The notes below the pieces were generated by a model. It saw nothing but the letters and a program-made list of their open reading frames with translations. It was not told the origin of the DNA and ran no database searches. Position numbers and translations under genes: made by a program. A DNA stretch of 5,357 nucleotides from Nitrospinae bacterium CG11_big_fil_rev_8_21_14_0_20_56_8. GTDB lineage: Bacteria; Nitrospinota; Nitrospinia; Nitrospinales; VA-1. The stretch spans positions 1-5,357 of the forward strand of contig PCWF01000037.1 of NCBI GenBank assembly GCA_002796165.1, read 5' to 3'. This document shows, in pieces, positions 1 to 5,357 of the stretch. The stretch's first letter is position 1; every line of letters begins with the position of its first letter.

Positions 1-1776
1 CAAAAAATTCTGGTTCAGGTGGTCAAGGAGGGAAGGGACCACAAAGGGCCATCGCTGACCAATTCCGTCTCTATTCCCGGCCGATTCCTGGTTCTCACGT
101 TCGGGGGAGGGGCCAGCGGAATCTCCCGAAAGATCGAGGACGAATCCGAACGCAAAAAACTCCGCGATATCGTCAGCGATTTTCAGCTTCCTGAAAACAT
201 GGGGCTCATCATACGCACGGCCGGCCTGGGGCGCACCAAGCTTGAATTGCAGAAAGATCTGCAAATGCTTCTCAAGATCTGGGAGAACCTGGAAGAGTCG
301 ATCAACAGCACGGAACAGGAGCCCCCGCTCTTGCTGTACCAGGAGGCCGACATGGTGCAACGGACGGTGCGCGATCATTTCACGACCGATATGGACGAGA
401 TCTGGGTGGACAACGTGAAATCGCACAAGATCCTCCGGCAATTCATCAAGATGGTGATGCCGCGAATGCAAAGCCGGGTCAAGTTGTATCAGGATATCCG
501 GCCCATTTTTTCTCATTTCAATGTCGAAGAGCAAATCGAATCGATTTACAACCGCTCCGTGCCGCTTCATTCTGGCGGCTCCCTGGTTTTCGATATCGGG
601 GAGGCGATGGTGGCCATCGATGTCAATTCCGGTAAGACCACGAGTTCGAGCGAACTCGAAACGACGGCGGTGAGAACCAATATGGAGGCCGCCGACGAAA
701 TTGCCCGCCAACTCCGGTTACGGGACCTGGGTGGTTTGATCGTGATCGATTTTATCGACATGTTTCAGAAGAAGAACAAGGCGCAGGTGGAAAAACAGCT
801 TAAAAAAGCCTTCAAGCTGGATAAGGCGCGCATTAATCTGTCGCGAATTTCCAAATTCGGCATTATGGAAATGTCCCGCCAGCGGATGTCGCCCCCGGTG
901 GGGGAAGGAATCTTTGAAAAATGTCCCCGTTGCCACGGGTTCGGCCACGTCAAAACCGTGGGGGCGAATACCCTGAGCGTCGCGCGGAAAATTCAGGAAG
1001 TGGTCGCCGATGGCCGGGTTAAAGAGCTTTCTGTCGAAGTCCTCCCTGAAGTGGTTTCCTATTTCCTCAATTACAAAATGGATTATTTGAAGGATCTGCA
1101 GGAGAAATTGGCCCTGAAAATTCATTTCCATGCGAAGCCGGGAATTACGTTTGAAGAATTTCAGTACAATGTCATCGAATACCGCAAGGAAGGCGAGTTG
1201 CCCCCGAAGCCCAAAGGACGGGAGTTCAAGGTGTTTTCCATGCCCAAACCCGAAGAGGCCCCGGCCGCCGCTCCGATTGCGGACAACAAGGAGGAAAAAA
1301 CGGACGAGGCTCCAATTGCCCAGGCCCCGCGTCCAAAACGGGACGGGCGCCCACATCCCGGAAAACGCCGATATCCCCGGAGGTCATCCCAGGGACGGCG
1401 GTCCATGCAAAACCGGGGACGTCACAATCGGCCGCAAAGGCCGGGAGGACAGCCCCAGGGAAATTCTCCCGCTCCGGAAGGTCCCGTGCAGGATGTTTCC
1501 GCGCCGCTTCCGCAAAATGGCTATAACGCCCCACAATCCGAAAGGCCGGAACCGGGCAACGAAAAAGAATCATGGTCCCCCCGTACTGGAGGAGGGGAGA
1601 GTAAGTCCCAATATGCTGGTTATGGTTCGGAACCACGCCGGGATCAGGAATCGTCGTCCCACGATGAGGTGAAGAGCCGGGGGGATCGCTCTTCCGCTCC
1701 CGTCTCCCTCGTCTTCCCGCCGATTCTCGACGGATCGAGTCCCCGGGTGGACCCAACGGGATCGTCAGAGGAGTGA
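1..1776 (+). CDS. rne/rng: Ribonuclease E/G family endoribonuclease, 5'-truncated by window edge
   Basis: This is an RNase E/G-type single-strand endoribonuclease, a family that acts in mRNA decay and rRNA/tRNA maturation. The frame is open to base 1, so the true start is upstream; the GTG at 19 lies inside the S1 domain and is not the start. Counting residue 1 at base 1, the window opens in the S1 domain (QVVKEGRDHKGP, SIPGRFLVL). The DNase I-like catalytic core follows, with metal-binding D207 (AIDVNSGK) and D250 (VIDFIDM), then the Zn-link CPRCHG with C308 and C311. The D-to-D spacing of 43 and D-to-C spacing of 58 equal those of E. coli RNase E (D303, D346, C404), so about 95 residues are missing from the N-terminus. 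From about residue 420 to the stop the protein is low complexity, and 442-488 carries about 13 arginines. It is longer than a typical RNase G and much shorter than E. coli RNase E. Family assignment is near certain; the choice between rne and rng is open. Confidence 0.96.
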   Translation, partial: QKILVQVVKEGRDHKGPSLTNSVSIPGRFLVLTFGGGASGISRKIEDESERKKLRDIVSDFQLPENMGLIIRTAGLGRTKLELQKDLQMLLKIWENLEESINSTEQEPPLLLYQEADMVQRTVRDHFTTDMDEIWVDNVKSHKILRQFIKMVMPRMQSRVKLYQDIRPIFSHFNVEEQIESIYNRSVPLHSGGSLVFDIGEAMVAIDVNSGKTTSSSELETTAVRTNMEAADEIARQLRLRDLGGLIVIDFIDMFQKKNKAQVEKQLKKAFKLDKARINLSRISKFGIMEMSRQRMSPPVGEGIFEKCPRCHGFGHVKTVGANTLSVARKIQEVVADGRVKELSVEVLPEVVSYFLNYKMDYLKDLQEKLALKIHFHAKPGITFEEFQYNVIEYRKEGELPPKPKGREFKVFSMPKPEEAPAAAPIADNKEEKTDEAPIAQAPRPKRDGRPHPGKRRYPRRSSQGRRSMQNRGRHNRPQRPGGQPQGNSPAPEGPVQDVSAPLPQNGYNAPQSERPEPGNEKESWSPRTGGGESKSQYAGYGSEPRRDQESSSHDEVKSRGDRSSAPVSLVFPPILDGSSPRVDPTGSSEE

Positions 1777-1858
1777 CCTGCGGGTAATATTTCCGGGTGC
1801 GTTCGGGAATTCGGGGATTTACGAAGGGGGGATTGAGATGCCCGGGTTTTAAACGGCG

Positions 1859-1873
1859 CAGGGCAGAGCCCTG
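1859..1873 (-). terminator. Short GC-rich hairpin after the minus-strand operon, possible weak terminator
   Basis: A perfect 6-bp stem (CAGGGC / GCCCTG) with a 3-base loop lies 10 bases beyond the stop of the FGE-like lipoprotein gene. On the minus strand it is followed by CGCCG and then TTTAAAA, so the T-tract is short and slightly displaced. An alternative pairing (GGGCA at 1861-1865 with TGCCC at 1878-1882) competes with it. Its position between convergent genes suits a terminator, but the weak T-tract keeps confidence low. I see no clear terminator for the RNase E/G gene in the same 107-base gap. Confidence 0.3.
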
Positions 1874-1883
1874 TCGATGCCCG

Positions 1884-2630
1884 TTATCGACGTGGAGCCT
1901 TGACGGAGCGGGCACAGCGGAAACCGGTATCCCAGAAACGGGAAGCGGCGGGGGCGAAGTTTCGATACGGAATCATGGTGAATTCTTTCATGAAGCCGTG
2001 TTCGCTCTTGTGCACGGCCCCACCCCGGGTCACCTTGAACCTTTTTCCGAAGTTGTCATCTTTGTAATCCGAATTGGGGTAGGGTTCATACCAGCTTCGC
2101 GTCCATTCGGCGACGTTTCCATTCATGTCCGAAACCCCGAAGATACTGAGATCGGTTTTGGAATACCCCACCGGCTTGACCGTTTGGCCCAGGTTGGCGC
2201 GGCTCAACTCGAAATCGTTTCCCCACACAAATAGCCGTCCATCGGACCCACGGGCGGCCTTTTCCCATTCAAACTCTGTAGGAAGCCGTTTCCCGGTCCA
2301 AAGGCAGTAGGCATCGGCCTCATACCAGCTTACGCCCCGAATCGGCTCGTTGGGTGAGGCCACGTCGTACTTGGCCCGGGGTTTGAATCGCATGAAATCC
2401 CCATAGGTTACCTCGAACCGATCCATGTAAAACGCAGGCAGTTGTAATTTTTGCGCGGGACGGGCATTGAGCGCGGCGCTCTGCGGAAAATTGAAAAATT
2501 CCTTCGAGTGTTGGGGATCGATTCCCAATTCAAAGGAGCCCCCCGGAATAAGAACCATGTCCAGGGACTCGCTTTCCCCGCAAGCGGGAAGGATCATCAG
2601 GAGACTCAGAAAAAGGATTCGTGGGGTCAA
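1884..2630 (-). CDS. Lipoprotein with formylglycine-generating-enzyme-like (SUMF1/FGE-sulfatase) domain, no catalytic Cys pair
   Basis: This 248-residue protein has a lipoprotein signal peptide with lipobox LPAC (C17). Glycine at +2 gives no inner-membrane retention signal, so an outer-membrane lipoprotein is likely. Residues 24-241 form an FGE-sulfatase domain. It shows PGGSF (29-33), FYMDRFEVTYGDF (67-79), PIRGVSWYEADAYC (96-109), GKRLPTEFEWEKAARG (113-128), WGN (136-138), SDMNGNVAEW (167-176), RGG (202-204) and TGFRCAR (235-241). True formylglycine-generating enzymes have two active-site cysteines shortly after the RGG motif. Here that stretch reads AVHKSEHGFMKEF, and the only cysteines after C17 are C109 and C239. 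Sulfatase activation by that mechanism is therefore unlikely, and a binding or structural role, as in many SUMF1-like proteins, fits better. The start is TTG at 2630, overlapping the upstream gene's stop (TTGA) and needed to include the signal peptide; the next ATG (codon 12) would destroy it. Fold confidence is high; function is unknown. Confidence 0.9.
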   Translation of the reverse strand: MTPRILFLSLLMILPACGESESLDMVLIPGGSFELGIDPQHSKEFFNFPQSAALNARPAQKLQLPAFYMDRFEVTYGDFMRFKPRAKYDVASPNEPIRGVSWYEADAYCLWTGKRLPTEFEWEKAARGSDGRLFVWGNDFELSRANLGQTVKPVGYSKTDLSIFGVSDMNGNVAEWTRSWYEPYPNSDYKDDNFGKRFKVTRGGAVHKSEHGFMKEFTMIPYRNFAPAASRFWDTGFRCARSVKAPRR

Positions 2631-3346
2631 GGGGTGTCCACCGCACGCTTTTGAACCACTTGCGTTGCCGCTTCAGGGACGGGAAAGGTCCGGCTTCCAT
2701 CGGGTTGATAGACATATTCGACCGTGTAACAGGCCGCCTCGTCCCTCCGGCACATGCCGGTGAGACAATCCTTCTCATTCTTGTTACAATAGTAATTGAG
2801 AATGCGCATTTTCAAAAAATGACCGTCGTGCGTTCGAACGACATAGACGTTGCGTTGCGATTCCACATTATGCGTTCGGGTCCTGTAGTTGTACCAATCG
2901 GAAAGTGCTTTGTTGAGCACTTTCCCGAATGAACGGGTGACAACCTGGTAATCGGCTACCGGAGCGGATTGAACTGTGTCGAAATCGACCGGACCGAGGT
3001 TGACCACGCCGACCTGACCCTGCGGGTTGAGTTCGCCCCCGTTGCTCATGATCTTGGTCCTTTGAAAAGCCAGATCCCAGGGGATCGAGGAAAGCTGATT
3101 CCGGTTTTTTTCGAGATCATTCACTTGAAAAGTTTTGCGGGTGGAAAAATCGACCAGGGTCCAATTGTCTTTGGACATCGCATCGATTTTTAGGACGGGA
3201 TGGGTGGAGGTCGCCTGCTGTTGGATTTTTGGAGGAAGGGGAACGGCTTCAAAGTCCTCGATGTTTCCCACCATGAAATTGAGAGCCGTGTGAAGCAGGA
3301 GGGTGGCAAGGAGGAGACCCCCAAAAATTTTGATCGTGACGGGCAT
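2627..3346 (-). CDS. HmuY-like protein with N-terminal membrane anchor and four-cysteine cluster
   Basis: This 239-residue protein resembles the HmuY family, whose founding member is a heme-binding envelope protein of Bacteroidetes. Supporting blocks are WDLAFQR (90-96), SNGGELNPQG (101-110), WYNY (151-154), YVVRTHDGHFLKMRILNYY (168-186) and YVYQPDGSRTF (211-221). A hydrophobic segment at about 7-27 has no lipobox and no clear signal-peptidase site, so it is probably an uncleaved anchor exposing the domain to the periplasm. Between the last two blocks sit C187, C194, C199 and C206 (spacing CX6CX4CX6C), which could form two disulfides or a metal site. H159, H173 and H176 are possible heme ligands, but I could not align them to known HmuY ligands. 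It is the first gene of a two-gene operon and overlaps the FGE-like lipoprotein gene by four bases. The ATG at 3346 lacks a good Shine-Dalgarno; no in-frame start lies just upstream. Family call is fairly good; heme binding is inference only. Confidence 0.78.
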   Translation of the reverse strand: MPVTIKIFGGLLLATLLLHTALNFMVGNIEDFEAVPLPPKIQQQATSTHPVLKIDAMSKDNWTLVDFSTRKTFQVNDLEKNRNQLSSIPWDLAFQRTKIMSNGGELNPQGQVGVVNLGPVDFDTVQSAPVADYQVVTRSFGKVLNKALSDWYNYRTRTHNVESQRNVYVVRTHDGHFLKMRILNYYCNKNEKDCLTGMCRRDEAACYTVEYVYQPDGSRTFPVPEAATQVVQKRAVDTP

Positions 3347-3398
3347 GCCAATTAAAAGATATATCCAATAAAAACAAATATTTTCATAGATTTAACCC

Positions 3399-3426
3399 TT
3401 CATCCTCTCCAGGGATAGGTTATAAT
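3399..3426 (+). promoter_or_regulatory. Candidate sigma70-type promoter for the 214-residue protein gene
   Basis: A perfect TATAAT lies at 3421-3426 in the AT-rich divergent region, with a weak -35 (TTCATC, 3399-3404) at a 16-base spacing. Transcription would start near 3433 and leave a leader of about 40 bases. An AAGGAAGG ribosome-binding site at 3452-3459 sits 14 bases before the ATG at 3474, which is farther than usual. The -10 is strong and the -35 is poor, so an activator might be needed. Confidence 0.4.
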
Positions 3427-3438
3427 AAAAAAAGCGGT

Positions 3439-3444
3439 TGTCAA
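3439..3444 (-). promoter_or_regulatory. Possible -35 box for the HmuY-like/FGE-like operon
   Basis: The minus strand reads TTGACA here, an exact sigma70-type -35 hexamer, about 95 bases upstream of the HmuY-like start. The matching -10 is poor: TAACCT at a 16-base spacing (3422-3417), or a better TATAAC at only 14 bases. It overlaps the plus-strand promoter candidate, so the two directions could interfere. Evidence is motif and position only. Confidence 0.28.
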
Positions 3445-3473
3445 TTTAATTAAGGAAGGTCCAAAGAGTCATA

Positions 3474-4118
3474 ATGATGAAAAACCCCGATTACGAATAC
3501 AAGAAATTTCAGATCGAAAAATACCTCAAATCCGAGTTCCAGAAGAAATTTCGGAAGCAGGGGCGCATCTCCATCCGCAAGCGGCAGAAGTTCATGCAGG
3601 AGATCACCCGGAAAGCCAGCCGGAAATTCGGCAAGGATATCCTGTTCCTGATCGATTTCGAAAAAGGAGGTTTTGTTTCCCTCTTTTCACCCGCCAAAAC
3701 GGAGTCTACGGACAAGGGGAAGTTGTATCAATCCTTTGCCCACGCGCAAATCTATTACACCTCCCATTGTATCGACCGGTTCAGCCAACGAACCGACACC
3801 ATGGAAAATTGCATTTTGAAACTTGATGCCTACATGGGAGAGGCCCTGCTGACGTTCGGTGAAAACGAGGGGTTCCTCCCATGCCCGGTGGGGGTGTTCG
3901 CCTATACCCTGGAGGATGAACGATTGATCGTCAAAACCTTTATCAACTTCGATATGTTGTCCGAAGAGCAGATCCTGCAATTTTACGGACCGGGTACCAC
4001 GTCCCTGATAGCCCAGGAATTTCTGACCGACGACTTCGACCAAAGTGATTTCATTATGATGGATGAATTGTCCGGGGAAAACGAATATCATGTTGAAGAT
4101 TCCAAGAGCAACCCCTGA
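3474..4118 (+). CDS. Unrecognised 214-residue cytoplasmic protein, basic N-terminus and acidic C-terminus
   Basis: I do not recognise this protein. It has no signal peptide or membrane segment, so it is probably cytoplasmic. Residues 1-51 are strongly basic (18 Lys/Arg) and probably helical, which suggests nucleic-acid or ribosome contact. A beta-rich stretch follows (DILFLIDFEKGGFVSLF, 55-71). Next comes YYTSHCIDRFSQR (94-106), an H-x3-R-x3-R pattern (H98, R102, R106). Similar 'HxxxRxxxR' helices occur in small RelE/HigB- or DUF4258-like proteins, but the likeness is short and may be chance. Residues 133-160 (GFLPCPVGVFAYTLEDER, then VKTFINFD) look like a beta hairpin. The last 33 residues contain 11 Asp/Glu. 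The coding frame is clean, with codon use like its neighbours. Start: ATG 3474 is followed directly by another ATG; the AAGGAAGG site lies 14 bases upstream of the first. It is divergent from the HmuY-like operon and 85 bases upstream of ftsE in the same direction. Confidence 0.85.
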   Translation: MMKNPDYEYKKFQIEKYLKSEFQKKFRKQGRISIRKRQKFMQEITRKASRKFGKDILFLIDFEKGGFVSLFSPAKTESTDKGKLYQSFAHAQIYYTSHCIDRFSQRTDTMENCILKLDAYMGEALLTFGENEGFLPCPVGVFAYTLEDERLIVKTFINFDMLSEEQILQFYGPGTTSLIAQEFLTDDFDQSDFIMMDELSGENEYHVEDSKSNP

Positions 4119-4140
4119 GACATCCTTGGAATCCCTGTTG

Positions 4141-4166
4141 AATGAGGGATATCCCCCGCCCTCATT
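4141..4166. repeat. Perfect 8-bp inverted repeat in the gap before ftsE
   Basis: AATGAGGG (4141-4148) and CCCTCATT (4159-4166) are exact reverse complements around a 10-base loop. The palindrome GGGATATCCC (4146-4155) overlaps the left arm and gives a competing fold. No T-tract follows on the plus strand, so it is not a standard intrinsic terminator. It could be a read-through hairpin, an operator or an RNA-processing site between the 214-residue protein gene and ftsE. The inverted repeat is directly visible; its role is inference. Confidence 0.5.
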
Positions 4167-4203
4167 GAATATCTGAAGTTTCCGATTCAAACCCCCGCTC
4201 GAA

Positions 4204-4860
4204 ATGATCCAGATTTTCAACCTGTACAAGACCTACGGCGGAGCCGCACCTGCTCTGAATGATATTTCCCTGTCCGTCCGAAGGGGTGAATTCGTTTTTT
4301 TGACGGGCCCCAGCGGAGCGGGCAAAACCACCTTGTTGAGAATTCTCTACGGCTGGGAAAATTTCGACCGGGGACAAGTCCTGGTGCACGGGATCAACAT
4401 CGTCAAGCTGAACGAAAGCAACGTGTTTCTATTGCGGCGCCGCATCGGGATCGTGTTTCAGGATTATAAACTGCTCCCGCGCAAGACTGTTTTTGAGAAT
4501 GTCGCCTTTGCCCAGGAAATCATTGGCACGGAACGCAGGTTGATCCGGCAAAAGACCTGGGAAGCCTTAAGGGACGTCGGTTTGACCAACAAAAAGGATT
4601 TTTATCCGCGCCAGCTTTCGGGAGGGGAGCAACAACGCGCCGCCATCGCCCGGGCTTTGGTCAATTCACCCGACCTGATCCTGGCCGATGAGCCCACCGG
4701 TAATCTGGATCCTGAAATCGGAATCGAAATTTTAAGATTGTTCGAAGAGGCGCAGGACCGGGGTGTCACGGTGATTTTCGCCACGCACAGCCAGGAAATG
4801 GTCCGCTCCGGGAAGCACCCTGTGATCATGCTCAGCCGGGGGCAACGAATCAAACCTTGA
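4204..4860 (+). CDS. ftsE: FtsE, cell-division ABC transporter ATP-binding protein
   Basis: FtsE is the cytoplasmic ATPase of the FtsEX complex, which uses ATP hydrolysis to control peptidoglycan hydrolases at the division septum. All ABC motifs are intact in this 218-residue protein (E. coli FtsE has 222). They are Walker A GPSGAGKTT (35-43, K41), Q-loop Q86 (VFQDYKLLP), signature LSGGEQQR (138-145), Walker B LILADEP (158-164, catalytic E163), D-loop NLD (167-169) and H-loop H195. The N-terminus MIQIFNLYKTY and the segment DYKLLPRKTVFENVAFA are typical of FtsE. The FtsX gene follows with a four-base overlap, which separates it from LolD- or MacB-type relatives. ATG 4204 is the only usable start: the frame has a stop at 4174-4176 and no other start codon between. 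No Shine-Dalgarno sequence is visible before it (CCCCCGCTCGAA). Confidence 0.97.
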   Translation: MIQIFNLYKTYGGAAPALNDISLSVRRGEFVFLTGPSGAGKTTLLRILYGWENFDRGQVLVHGINIVKLNESNVFLLRRRIGIVFQDYKLLPRKTVFENVAFAQEIIGTERRLIRQKTWEALRDVGLTNKKDFYPRQLSGGEQQRAAIARALVNSPDLILADEPTGNLDPEIGIEILRLFEEAQDRGVTVIFATHSQEMVRSGKHPVIMLSRGQRIKP

Positions 4861-5357
4861 AAACCCTGATCGCATTCATCATACGGGTGGCCAGCACCAC
4901 CGGTTCCAATATCCGGTCGAACACGCAGGTGTTTTTTGTCTCGGTCGCCACCATCGCCATCGCGCTTTCCATCCTTGGGGTGTTTCTGGTTATTTTCGTC
5001 AATCTCAACTCTTTCCTGTCCACCTGGAGCGGGCAGGTGCAACTCATTATCTATTTGAATGACGATTTGACGCAGAGCCAGCTTCACCAGATCGAGCAAA
5101 CCGCGAGGCAGAACGGCTTTGTGGAATCGGTCACCTTCAATTCCCGCGAGCAGGCCTGGGAAAATTTCAAAAAAGACTTTGCGGGAAAATCCGAAGTCAT
5201 CGAAGGACTGGACATCAATCCCTTACCCGCATCCTTCAACCTTAAATTCAAGGAAGGGGCGGACCGGCTCGAACATATCCGGCAGTTCGCCGATTCTGTG
5301 CGCGACACCGATGGAGTGGAATCGCTGGATTATGGGGAGCGGTGGATCGGCCGATTT
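4857..5357 (+). CDS. ftsX: FtsX, cell-division membrane protein, 3'-truncated by window edge
   Basis: FtsX is the inner-membrane partner of FtsE; its periplasmic loop engages hydrolase activators at the septum. The 167 residues in the window begin with a short cytoplasmic segment (1-24). The first membrane helix spans about 25-48 (FFVSVATIAIALSILGVFLV, then IF). The periplasmic domain starts with FVNLNSFLSTWSGQVQLIIY (47-66), followed by LNDDLTQSQLHQIEQ and a beta-alpha-beta region that includes NPLPASFNLKF. This order and wording are typical of FtsX. The frame stays open to the window end, so roughly 120-140 residues, including three further membrane helices, should lie beyond. The start is TTG at 4857, giving a TTGA overlap with the ftsE stop and implying translational coupling; the alternative GTG at 4887 would shorten the cytoplasmic segment. 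A GGGGG run (4838-4842) is the only purine-rich stretch nearby. Confidence 0.94.
   Translation, partial: MKTLIAFIIRVASTTGSNIRSNTQVFFVSVATIAIALSILGVFLVIFVNLNSFLSTWSGQVQLIIYLNDDLTQSQLHQIEQTARQNGFVESVTFNSREQAWENFKKDFAGKSEVIEGLDINPLPASFNLKFKEGADRLEHIRQFADSVRDTDGVESLDYGERWIGRF

Noticed and set aside
19..21. GTG as the start of the RNase E/G gene
   Set aside because: The frame is open to base 1 and the residues before the GTG (QKILVQ) continue the conserved S1-domain sequence, so the gene starts upstream of the window.
718..1915. Long open frames on the minus strand opposite the RNase E/G gene
   Set aside because: They lie antisense to a gene with clear family motifs, show no recognisable domains, and have the composition expected of complementary-strand reading of a GC-rich coding region.
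1797..2234. Plus-strand open frame of 145 codons
   Set aside because: It is antisense to the FGE-like lipoprotein gene, whose motifs are well conserved in the minus-strand frame.
3352..3387. Tiny minus-strand reading frame of 11 codons before the HmuY-like gene, as a leader peptide
   Set aside because: It is very short and AT-driven, with no regulatory codon run or attenuator hairpin next to it; chance occurrence is the simpler explanation.
3347..3473. Fur box or heme-responsive operator in the divergent region
   Set aside because: Only partial GATAAT-like matches are present, which are expected by chance in AT-rich DNA.
3474..4118. Toxin-antitoxin or defence gene
   Set aside because: The HxxxRxxxR likeness is short, the protein is longer than typical RelE/HigB toxins, and no partner antitoxin gene is present beside it.
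3687..4229. Minus-strand open frame of 180 codons opposite the unassigned gene
   Set aside because: The plus-strand frame has a strong -10 and a purine-rich site upstream and a more protein-like composition; the minus frame also runs into the ftsE start region.
4602..5099. Minus-strand open frame across the ftsE/ftsX junction
   Set aside because: It is antisense to two confidently identified genes and has no recognisable domain.

Overview
The window looks like ordinary chromosomal DNA of a diderm (Gram-negative-type) bacterium. The evidence is a lipobox-bearing lipoprotein, a HmuY-like envelope protein, an RNase E/G and an FtsEX pair. Base composition is moderate (roughly half GC), genes are tightly packed, and there is no mobile element, RNA gene, CRISPR array or long gene-free stretch. 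The lineage cannot be fixed from sequence alone. A deltaproteobacteria-like or Nitrospinota-like organism would fit, but that is a guess.

Layout. Positions 1-1776 (+) hold the 3' part of an RNase E/G gene. It has an intact catalytic core and a long low-complexity, arginine-rich C-terminal tail; its start lies upstream of the window. It converges on a two-gene minus-strand operon. The first gene of that operon (3346 to 2627) encodes a membrane-anchored HmuY-like protein with a four-cysteine cluster. The second (2630 to 1884) encodes a lipoprotein with a formylglycine-generating-enzyme-like (SUMF1-type) fold that lacks the enzyme's catalytic cysteine pair. The two overlap by four bases (TTGA). 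A 127-base AT-rich divergent region (3347-3473) separates the operon from a plus-strand gene for a 214-residue protein that I do not recognise (3474-4118). After an 85-base gap with a perfect inverted repeat come ftsE (4204-4860) and the 5' part of ftsX (4857 to the window end), also joined by a TTGA overlap.

How the genes fit together. RNase E/G (RNA processing and decay) and FtsEX (an ABC-type complex that controls septal cell-wall hydrolysis) are housekeeping functions. The less familiar content lies between them: the coupled HmuY-like/FGE-like envelope pair and the unassigned basic-to-acidic protein just upstream of ftsEX. I see no defence system, toxin-antitoxin pair or clear new machinery. 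The best candidates for new biology are the envelope pair and the unassigned protein.
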